Origin: Lysobacteraceae bacterium
GTDB taxonomy: Bacteria > Pseudomonadota > Gammaproteobacteria > Xanthomonadales > Xanthomonadaceae
Length of the DNA stretch: 5,519 nucleotides
Reading direction: 5' to 3'
NCBI GenBank assembly: GCA_003505795.1
Contig: DNXT01000205.1
Location: 526 to 6,044, forward strand
The notes under the pieces were generated by a model that was not told the DNA's origin, ran no database searches, and saw only the letters and a program-made list of their open reading frames with translations. Shown piece by piece: positions 1 through 5,085 of this stretch. Positions within the stretch are counted from its first letter, which is position 1. Each line of letters begins with the position of its first letter. The position numbers were made by a program, and so were the translations under genes.

Positions 1-603
1 CTCCTCCTGGTCGTGGGTGACGAAGACCGTGGTCAGGCCGGTGCGCTCGTGCAGTTCGCGCAGCCAGCGCCGCAGGTCGCGTCGCACCTGCGCGTCGAGC
101 GCGCCGAACGGCTCGTCCAGCAGCAGTACCCGCGGCTCGATCGCCAGCGCGCGCGCCAGCGCCACGCGCTGGCGCTGACCGCCCGACAGCTGGGTCGGAT
201 AGCGCTTTTCCAGGCCCTGCAGCTGCACCAGCGACAGCAGCTCGTGGACGCGGTCGCGGATGCGCGGCTCCGGCCAGCGCTCGGCACCGCGGCGCACGCG
301 CAGGCCGAAGGCGATGTTCTCGTACACGCTCATGTGCCTGAACAAGGCATAGTGCTGGAACACGAAGCCGACCCGGCGCGACTGCACGCTCATCCGGGTC
401 GCGTCCTCGCTGCCGAACAGCACCTGCCCGCCGTCGGCATGCTCGAGCCCGGCGATGATGCGCAGCAACGTGGTCTTGCCCGATCCGGACGGCCCCAGCA
501 GCGCCAGCAGCTCGCCCTGGCGGATGTCCAGGTCGATCGCGTCCAGCGCGGTGAAATCGTCGAACTGCTTGCGCAGGTTCTGGATGTGGATATCCATGCT
601 CAT
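1..603 (-). CDS. cysA: Sulfate/thiosulfate ABC transporter ATP-binding protein CysA (partial, C-terminus beyond the left edge)
   Basis: This is the cytoplasmic ATPase that powers sulfate/thiosulfate import through CysT-CysW. The 201 visible codons cover the whole nucleotide-binding core: Walker A GPSGSGKT (residues 37-44), the Q-loop glutamine in FVFQHYALF (Q83), ABC signature LSGGQ (139-143), Walker B VLLLDEP (159-165), D-loop GALD (167-170) and switch histidine in VTHDQEE (H197). The stretches GFVFQHYALFRHM and DEPFGALDAQVR are typical of CysA rather than of other importers. Family members are about 340-365 residues, so the C-terminal regulatory part lies outside the window. The ATG at 603 is chosen because GAGGA lies 7 nt upstream; an in-frame ATG at 597 would be 13 nt from it. 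The start follows the cysW stop by 10 nt, so it is the last visible gene of the operon. All catalytic motifs are intact. Confidence 0.96.
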   Translation of the reverse strand, partial: MSMDIHIQNLRKQFDDFTALDAIDLDIRQGELLALLGPSGSGKTTLLRIIAGLEHADGGQVLFGSEDATRMSVQSRRVGFVFQHYALFRHMSVYENIAFGLRVRRGAERWPEPRIRDRVHELLSLVQLQGLEKRYPTQLSGGQRQRVALARALAIEPRVLLLDEPFGALDAQVRRDLRRWLRELHERTGLTTVFVTHDQEE

Positions 604-610
604 GACGTGA

Positions 611-615
611 TCCTC
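611..615 (-). promoter_or_regulatory. cysA ribosome binding site overlapping the cysW stop codon
   Basis: On the minus strand GAGGA ends 7 nt before the ATG at 603. The cysW stop TGA (616-614) overlaps its first two bases. A ribosome terminating on cysW would therefore sit on the cysA Shine-Dalgarno, which suggests coupled translation (inference). The spacing favours the ATG at 603 over the one at 597. Confidence 0.7.
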
Positions 616-1579
616 AACGGCGATGGTTGGCGGCCAGCGATTCGCCGTGGCGCCATTCCAGGTAGGACTTGAAGGCGAGCGTGAGCAGTGCGCTCAACGC
701 CAGCAGCGACGCGCACGCGAACGCGGCGCTGTAGGCGTACTCGTTGTAGAGGATCTCCACGTGCAGCGGCAGCGTGTTGGTGCGTCCGCGGATGTGGCCG
801 GACACCACCGATACCGCGCCGAACTCGCCCATCGCCCGCGCGCCGCACAGCAGCACGCCGTACAGCAGCCCCCAGCGGATGTTCGGCAGGGTCACCCGCC
901 AGAACATCTGCCAGCCGCTGGCGCCCAGGCTCAGCGCCGCCAGCTCCTCGTCGCTGCCCTGCTGCTCCATCAGCGGCATCAGCTCGCGGGCGATGAACGG
1001 GAACGTCACGAAGGTGGTGGCGAGCACGATGCCCGGCAGCGCGAACACGATCCGCGGCAGCTGGATCAGGGTCTGGCCCAGCACCGGCAGGTTCACCCGC
1101 CAGCCCTCGTCGATCAGCGGCCACATCCAGCCCTCGCGGCCGAAGATCAGGATGAAGATCAGGCCGGCCACCACCGGCGACACCGAGAACGGCAGGTCGA
1201 TCAGGCTGACCAGCAGGCGCTTGCCGCGGAACTGGTGCTTGCTCACCGCCCACGCCGCCGCCACGCCGAACACCAGGTTCAACGGCAGCACGATCGCGGT
1301 GACGTACAGGGTCAGGCGGATCGCCGCCAGGGCATCCGGGTCGCTGATCGCCCTGTAGAACGTCTGCACGCCGCCGCGCAGCGCCTCGGTGAACACCAGC
1401 AGCAGCGGCAGCATCAGGAACGACAGCAGGAACAGCAGCGCACCGCCGATCAGCAGCCACTGGATCCAGCGCGGCTCGGTGGTGGCGGAAGGAGTCCGGA
1501 CATTGGCATGGCCGACCGGCATGGCCTGCTCCTGCAGCGAAACGGATAGACGCTCCACAGCTTCGCTCATTCCGTTCAT
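614..1579 (-). CDS. cysW: Sulfate/thiosulfate ABC transporter permease CysW
   Basis: This 321-residue inner-membrane permease pairs with CysT to form the sulfate channel. The N-terminus is cytoplasmic and polar (about residues 1-38). The first membrane segment is about 39-63, and further hydrophobic segments lie near 86-112, 126-147, 176-197, 235-258 and 284-304. The EAA loop, which docks onto the ATPase, is visible as EELAALSLGASGWQMFWRV followed by TLP (211-232), with the conserved G at 219 and the terminal LP. The motifs DLPFSVSPVVAGLIF and MGEFGAVSVVSGHIRG (250-265) are characteristic of CysW. The chosen ATG (1579) overlaps the cysT stop as ATGA, the usual signature of coupled translation. 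A second in-frame ATG three codons downstream (1570) is possible, and neither has a strong Shine-Dalgarno. Unlike the exported proteins of this operon, it is not sulfur-poor (9 Met, 2 Cys). Confidence 0.96.
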   Translation of the reverse strand: MNGMSEAVERLSVSLQEQAMPVGHANVRTPSATTEPRWIQWLLIGGALLFLLSFLMLPLLLVFTEALRGGVQTFYRAISDPDALAAIRLTLYVTAIVLPLNLVFGVAAAWAVSKHQFRGKRLLVSLIDLPFSVSPVVAGLIFILIFGREGWMWPLIDEGWRVNLPVLGQTLIQLPRIVFALPGIVLATTFVTFPFIARELMPLMEQQGSDEELAALSLGASGWQMFWRVTLPNIRWGLLYGVLLCGARAMGEFGAVSVVSGHIRGRTNTLPLHVEILYNEYAYSAAFACASLLALSALLTLAFKSYLEWRHGESLAANHRR

Positions 1580-2430
1580 TTCTGCTTGCCCCGCCCCTGC
1601 AGCCGGCCCTGCAGCGTGTTGACCAGCAGCAGCACCGCGAACGAGAGCAGCAGCATCGCCGCGGCGATCGCGGTGGCGCCGGCGTAGTCGAATTCCTCCA
1701 GGCGGATGGTGATCAGCAGCGGCGCGATCTCGGTGGCGTTGGGCATGTTGCCGGCGATGAAGATCACCGAGCCGTATTCGCCCACGCCACGCGCGAACGC
1801 CAGCGCGAACCCGGTCAGCACCGCCGGCCACAGCGCCGGCAGCACGATCCGGAACACCGTCTGCCAGCGCCCGGCCCCCAGCGTGGCGGCGGCTTCTTCC
1901 AGCTCGCGCTCGCTCTCGGCCAGCACCGGCTGCACCACCCGCACCACGAACGGCAGGCCGACGAACACCAGCGCGACCACGATGCCGAGCTGGGTGTAGG
2001 CGACCTTGATGCCGAGCGGCTCGAGCCGGCTGCCGATCCAGCCATTGACGCCGTACAGCGCGGTCAGGGCGATGCCGGCGACCGCGGTCGGCAACGCGAA
2101 CGGCAGGTCGATGATCGCGTCGAAGAAGCGCTTGCCCGGAAACGTGTAGCGCACGAACACCCACGCCACCCACGTTCCCATCAGCGCATTGAACGCCGCC
2201 GCCGCCAGCGCGGTGGTGAAGCTGACCTTCAGCGCCGACAGCACGCGCGGTTCGCTCCACACCCGCCAGATGCCTTCCCACCCCAGCCCGCTGGTCTTGA
2301 TGAACACCCCCAGCAGCGGGATCAGCACGATCAGCCCCAGCCAGATGAAGGTGATCCCCAGGCTCAGTCCGAGCCCGGGGATCACCCTGCGCCGCACCGT
2401 CCGCAGGCGCGATGCCGCACTGGCCGACAT
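1576..2430 (-). CDS. cysT: Sulfate/thiosulfate ABC transporter permease CysT (CysU)
   Basis: This 284-residue inner-membrane permease is the partner of CysW in the sulfate importer. A short basic N-terminus (RLRTVRRR, 8-15) precedes the first membrane segment (about 20-43). Others lie near 65-93, 105-127, 146-169, 199-217 and 248-271. The EAA loop reads ELEEAAATLGAGRWQTVFRI followed by VLP (177-198). The motifs IDLPFALPTAVAGIALTALYG and ARGVGEYGSVIFIAGN (213-228) are diagnostic of CysT/CysU, and the length matches the family. The ATG at 2430 lies 3 nt after the sbp stop TAA, without a clear Shine-Dalgarno, so translation probably depends on ribosomes leaving sbp (inference). The 3' end overlaps cysW by 4 nt. 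The protein has no Cys and four Met. It is called a sulfate rather than a molybdate permease because of its neighbours and the presence of two separate permease genes. Confidence 0.96.
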   Translation of the reverse strand: MSASAASRLRTVRRRVIPGLGLSLGITFIWLGLIVLIPLLGVFIKTSGLGWEGIWRVWSEPRVLSALKVSFTTALAAAAFNALMGTWVAWVFVRYTFPGKRFFDAIIDLPFALPTAVAGIALTALYGVNGWIGSRLEPLGIKVAYTQLGIVVALVFVGLPFVVRVVQPVLAESERELEEAAATLGAGRWQTVFRIVLPALWPAVLTGFALAFARGVGEYGSVIFIAGNMPNATEIAPLLITIRLEEFDYAGATAIAAAMLLLSFAVLLLVNTLQGRLQGRGKQK

Positions 2431-2433
2431 CGC

Positions 2434-3456
2434 TTACTTGCTCGCCTGGATCTGGTCGAAGACGCCGCCGTCGGCGAAATGCTCGGCCTGCGCCTTGCTC
2501 CAGGAACCGAACGCCTGGTCGATGGTCACCAGCTCGACCTTGGGGAAGCGGGCCACGTCGTCGCGGTCGGCGTACTCGGGATGGCGCGGACGGTAGTAGT
2601 GCTTGGCGGCGATCTTCTGCCCTTCCGGCGAGTACAGGTACTTCAGGTATTCCTCGGCCACCTCGCGGGTGCCGTGCTTGTCCACGTTCTTGTCGACCAG
2701 CGCCACCGACGGTTCGGCCAGGATCGACAGCTTCGGCACCACGATCTCGAACTTGTCCGGGCCGAGCTCCTCCAGCGCCAGGAACGCCTCGTTCTCCCAG
2801 GCCAGCAGCACGTCGCCGATGCCGCGCTGCACGAAGGTGGTGGTGGCGCCGCGCGCACCGGTATCGAGCACCGGCACGTTGCGGAACAGCGCGCGCATGT
2901 AGTTCAGGATGCGTTCGCGGTCGCCCTTGAAGATCTTGTCGGCATAGGCCCAGGCGGCCAGGTAGTTCCAGCGCGCGCCGCCGGAGGTCTTCGGGTTCGG
3001 CGTCACCACCGACACGCCCGAGCGCAACAGGTCCGGCCAGTCCTTGATCGCCTTGGGGTTGCCCTTGCGCACCAGGAACACGATGGTGGAGGTATACGGC
3101 GCGCTGTTGTCCGGCAGCCGCTTCTCCCAGGCCGGATCGATCAGCTTGGCCTTCTCGACGATCGCATCGACGTCGTAGGCCAGCGCCAGCGTGACCACGT
3201 CGGCCTCGATGCCGTCGATCACCGCCCGCGCCTGCTTGCCGGACCCGCCATGCGAGGTCTCGATCGTGACCGTGTCGCCCTTGCTGTCCTTCCAGTGCTT
3301 GGCGAAGGCCGCGTTGTAGTCGCGATAGAGCTCGCGGGTCGGGTCGTAGGACACGTTGAGCAATTGCACGTCGCGGGCCAGCGCCGGCGCCGTCGTGACG
3401 ATCGCCAGCATTGCCCCGAGCAGCGGCTTGAGCCAGCGGGATTCGTGGGTTTTCAT
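2434..3456 (-). CDS. sbp: Periplasmic sulfate-binding protein Sbp
   Basis: This 340-residue periplasmic receptor captures sulfate and delivers it to CysT-CysW. A signal peptide is clear: a basic start, a hydrophobic core around 11-24, and APALA before a mature start at about R28 (RDVQLLNVSYDPTREL). Family hallmarks are LNVSYDPTRELY (33-44), SHGGSGKQA (68-76), the sulfate-binding-protein signature NPKTSGGAR (154-162), ARWNYLAAW, and YLYSPEGQKIAAKHYYRPR near the C-terminus. These match enteric Sbp along nearly the whole length. The start at 3456 is preferred because GGAG lies 9 nt upstream and a compact signal peptide follows. ATGs at 3474 and 3471 would add 6 or 5 residues. The mature protein has one Met (M187) and no Cys, as expected for a protein made in bulk during sulfur starvation. 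It could be the near-identical thiosulfate-binding type CysP, but the sequence looks more like Sbp. Confidence 0.96.
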   Translation of the reverse strand: MKTHESRWLKPLLGAMLAIVTTAPALARDVQLLNVSYDPTRELYRDYNAAFAKHWKDSKGDTVTIETSHGGSGKQARAVIDGIEADVVTLALAYDVDAIVEKAKLIDPAWEKRLPDNSAPYTSTIVFLVRKGNPKAIKDWPDLLRSGVSVVTPNPKTSGGARWNYLAAWAYADKIFKGDRERILNYMRALFRNVPVLDTGARGATTTFVQRGIGDVLLAWENEAFLALEELGPDKFEIVVPKLSILAEPSVALVDKNVDKHGTREVAEEYLKYLYSPEGQKIAAKHYYRPRHPEYADRDDVARFPKVELVTIDQAFGSWSKAQAEHFADGGVFDQIQASK

Positions 3457-3465
3457 CGAACGTTT

Positions 3466-3469
3466 CTCC
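3466..3469 (-). promoter_or_regulatory. sbp ribosome binding site
   Basis: On the minus strand GGAG lies 9 nt upstream of the ATG at 3456. It lies downstream of the two alternative starts (3474 and 3471), so it can serve only the 3456 start. Those earlier ATGs would use AGGTGG inside the end of the porin gene, so the start is favoured but not proven. Confidence 0.6.
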
Positions 3470-3473
3470 ATCA

Positions 3474-4919
3474 TCAGAAAGCCACCTGGAGGCGGGAAAA
3501 CACCGCCTTCTCGTCTTCGCGGTCGGCACCGGCGAGCGCGCCGCCATCGAACCGCGTCTGCGAATAGTTGAAGACCAGCTTGAGGTTGCTGGTGAGGTAC
3601 CAGTTCACCCCCAGCGTCCAGGCCTCGGCACGGCGTGCCGCCGCGTCGGCGCTGGCGAACAGCGGGAAGGCGGCATCGTCCACTTCCAGTACACCATACC
3701 GGCCCACCAGCTCCCATGCACCCCTGCCGCCGTTCTTGCCGACCGGACGTGACGGACGCGTGACACCGCGATAGCCGGCGTCCTCGCCGGTCAGCACGTA
3801 GCTGGCGGTGGCCTGCCACGCCTTGTTCTCCAAGTCGGCGCGGTTTCCGTCCAGCGCGACTTGCTGGCGCGAAACGATGTACTCGCCGAGGAAACCGAAG
3901 CCGTTGCGGTAGAAATAGCCCTGCGGCGACCAGCGCAGGTTGCGGCCGTCGGCGGACGCGGTGCCGCGATAGTTGAAGAACTGCACCTGCCCCGGCGTGC
4001 GGTAGCGCGGCAGGAAATTGTTGCCGCTGCCACGCTTGTCGCCGACGCTGGCACCGACGCCGAAGCCGAGCCCCGACCACGCGCCGGTTCCGTTCTTGAA
4101 GGGCTCGAAGAACACGCGCCCGGCGTATTCGAAGTCGTTGTCCGGATTGCTGGTGACCGCGTCGCGGCCGTCGACGGTGCCGTTGAACACGCCCAGCGCA
4201 TAGCTGACCGTGCCGCCGGCCACCTCGCCCTGCAACTGCACGCCGAGGTCGCGGTTGGGCGCCAGCTCGCTGACCAGCGCGCGTTCGGTGTCGGCGAGCG
4301 CGGACGAGGACTGCAGGCGCTCCAGGCCCACCGGCGAGGTGAACTTGCCCGCGCGCAGGGTATAGGCGGGATCCAGGCGCACGTCGATATAGGCGTCGAC
4401 GATCGAGGCGCTGTCGCCGGCGAATTCCGGGGTCAGGCGGAACGCCACCAGCTTGCCCAGCGAGCCCTCGATGATCGGGCGCGCGGTGCGGATCAGGAAG
4501 GTGTCGTTCTGCGGTACCGCGTCGTCGTCGATGTAGAAGCGTCCGTCGCCCTGCAACAGGCCGCGCAGGCGGATCTCGTAGGCGCCGTCGGCGGACTTGA
4601 ACGAGGCGCCCTTGTCGTTGACCGCGACCACCGGCGCGTCCTTGGCCCTGGCCGTGCGCTCCTCGTCCTGCAGCTCCAGCTTGCGTTCGATCACGCGCAG
4701 GCGCTGGTCCAGGCCGGCCAGTCCTTCGCCGGCTGGCACGTCGGCCTGCGGCGCGGCGCCCAGCCGGCGTTCCAGCGCTTCCAGGCGCCGCTGCAGTTCC
4801 TCCACCGTGGGTGCGGCGGTCTGCGCCCAGGCCGGCAATGCCGCCAGCGCGCAGGCCAGCGCCAGCCCGGCCCTGGGTACGATCCGCTTGCCACCCCGCA
4901 CTGTCCGTCGTTGCTGCAT
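3474..4919 (-). CDS. OprO/OprP-family (Porin_O_P) outer-membrane anion porin, probably for sulfate
   Basis: This 481-residue protein has a signal peptide (basic RRTVRGGKRIVPR, hydrophobic core about 18-29, cleavage after AWA at 30-32). A short heptad-like coiled coil follows (about 38-54 and 68-93), then a beta-barrel of alternating strands ending in a C-terminal Phe (LQVAF), the usual outer-membrane assembly signal. Family marks are GKFTSPVGLERLQSS (191-205), APNRDLGVQLQGEV (220-233), ALGVFNGT (241-248), a repeated AGRVFFEPF-type strand, and SYVLTGEDAGYRG (373-384). Characterised relatives OprP and OprO carry phosphate and polyphosphate. Here the gene leads a sulfate permease operon and overlaps the first possible sbp ATG (TGA within ATGATGA). 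The mature chain has no Met or Cys. Both facts point to sulfate uptake (inference). The start at 4919 was chosen for GGAGAG 7 nt upstream and for the signal peptide; upstream in-frame ATGs only add non-conserved residues from the intergenic region. Confidence 0.9.
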   Translation of the reverse strand: MQQRRTVRGGKRIVPRAGLALACALAALPAWAQTAAPTVEELQRRLEALERRLGAAPQADVPAGEGLAGLDQRLRVIERKLELQDEERTARAKDAPVVAVNDKGASFKSADGAYEIRLRGLLQGDGRFYIDDDAVPQNDTFLIRTARPIIEGSLGKLVAFRLTPEFAGDSASIVDAYIDVRLDPAYTLRAGKFTSPVGLERLQSSSALADTERALVSELAPNRDLGVQLQGEVAGGTVSYALGVFNGTVDGRDAVTSNPDNDFEYAGRVFFEPFKNGTGAWSGLGFGVGASVGDKRGSGNNFLPRYRTPGQVQFFNYRGTASADGRNLRWSPQGYFYRNGFGFLGEYIVSRQQVALDGNRADLENKAWQATASYVLTGEDAGYRGVTRPSRPVGKNGGRGAWELVGRYGVLEVDDAAFPLFASADAAARRAEAWTLGVNWYLTSNLKLVFNYSQTRFDGGALAGADREDEKAVFSRLQVAF

Positions 4920-4926
4920 TCCCCGT

Positions 4927-4932
4927 CTCTCC
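4927..4932 (-). promoter_or_regulatory. Porin gene ribosome binding site
   Basis: GGAGAG on the minus strand ends 7 nt before the ATG at 4919. It fixes the start directly before the signal peptide and argues against starts farther upstream. The inverted repeat at 4940-4957 ends 7 nt upstream of it. Confidence 0.65.
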
Positions 4933-4939
4933 GATGGTC

Positions 4940-4957
4940 GGCAAAGCCCCCTTTGCC
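4940..4957 (-). repeat. Inverted repeat (7-bp stem, 4-nt loop) in the porin leader
   Basis: Minus-strand RNA would read GGCAAAG-GGGG-CTTTGCC, a perfect 7-bp stem closed by a G-tetraloop. It lies in the predicted 5' leader, 7 nt before the Shine-Dalgarno. There is no U-run after it in either direction, so it does not look like an intrinsic terminator. It may stabilise the mRNA, tune initiation of a highly expressed outer-membrane protein, or be chance. Confidence 0.5.
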
Positions 4958-5016
4958 CATGGAGGGACGATGCTGCAAGCGCACATCCGGCGGGGGAAAT
5001 GACCAAAGCGGCGCCA

Positions 5017-5034
5017 CTTATAGCCATAGCGAAT
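5017..5034. promoter_or_regulatory. Candidate CysB (LysR-type) regulatory site
   Basis: CTTATAGCCATAGCGAAT is an A/T-rich island with a short TAT-N4-ATA dyad in otherwise very GC-rich DNA, about 100 nt upstream of the first gene of the sulfate operon. Sulfate permease operons in gammaproteobacteria are activated by CysB with acetylserine, and CysB sites are A/T-rich and degenerate. The assignment rests on position and composition, not on a good consensus match. The island could instead supply the leftward -10 (TATAAG on the minus strand). Confidence 0.3.
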
Positions 5035-5036
5035 GA

Positions 5037-5050
5037 GCCTGCCGGCAGGC
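5037..5050. repeat. Perfect 14-bp palindrome upstream of kbl, possible operator
   Basis: GCCTGCCGGCAGGC is identical to its reverse complement over all 14 bases with no spacer. It ends 4 nt before the TAAAAT box, so it would overlap the -35/spacer region of a kbl promoter, the usual place for a repressor operator. No known regulator is recognised from this sequence. GC-rich palindromes arise easily in such genomes, so function is uncertain. Confidence 0.45.
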
Positions 5051-5054
5051 GGGG

Positions 5055-5060
5055 TAAAAT
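5055..5060 (+). promoter_or_regulatory. Candidate -10 box of the kbl promoter
   Basis: TAAAAT matches the sigma-70 -10 consensus TATAAT at five of six positions and stands out in GC-rich DNA. Transcription would begin near 5067, leaving a leader of only about 18 nt before the ATG at 5086. The hexamer 17 nt upstream (AATGAG, 5032-5037) is a poor -35. The same bases contain an in-frame ATG (5059), so translation of a longer Kbl is a competing reading. Confidence 0.45.
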
Positions 5061-5085
5061 GGCGCTTTCTCCCGCCAGACCCGCC

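Larger units (their letters stand above)
4920..5085. other. Divergent intergenic control region between the porin-sbp-cysTWA operon and kbl
   Basis: This 166-nt stretch is the only noncoding DNA in the window and must hold the start signals for both directions unless transcription enters from outside. It includes the most A/T-rich patch of the window (about 5016-5034) and the TAAAAT box at 5055-5060. It also holds a hairpin on the porin side and a perfect palindrome on the kbl side. I found no convincing TTGACA-type -35 for either direction, which would fit activator-dependent transcription of the sulfate operon. TATAAG on the minus strand (5022-5017) is the best leftward -10 candidate, but it overlaps the candidate activator site. 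Confidence 0.6.

Noticed and set aside
13..1549. Long plus-strand frames opposite cysA and cysW (219 and 308 codons)
   Set aside because: Their translations are rich in His/Gln/Arg/Ala, typical of antisense shadows of GC-rich genes, and the minus strand holds unmistakable CysA and CysW motifs.
614..3547. Apparent giant fusion of CysW with about 650 upstream codons
   Set aside because: Upstream of 1579 the frame overlaps CysT and Sbp out of frame and gives Arg/Gly/Ala-rich sequence with no domain. CysW begins at the ATGA overlap with cysT.
4940..4957. Intrinsic terminator between the divergent genes
   Set aside because: The stem is short and no T-run follows in either direction. Both flanking genes start here, so there is no upstream transcript for it to end.
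2479..5036. Long plus-strand frames opposite sbp and the porin gene (362 and 391 codons)
   Set aside because: They are antisense to clearly conserved proteins, have shadow-like composition, and lack ribosome binding sites or recognisable domains.
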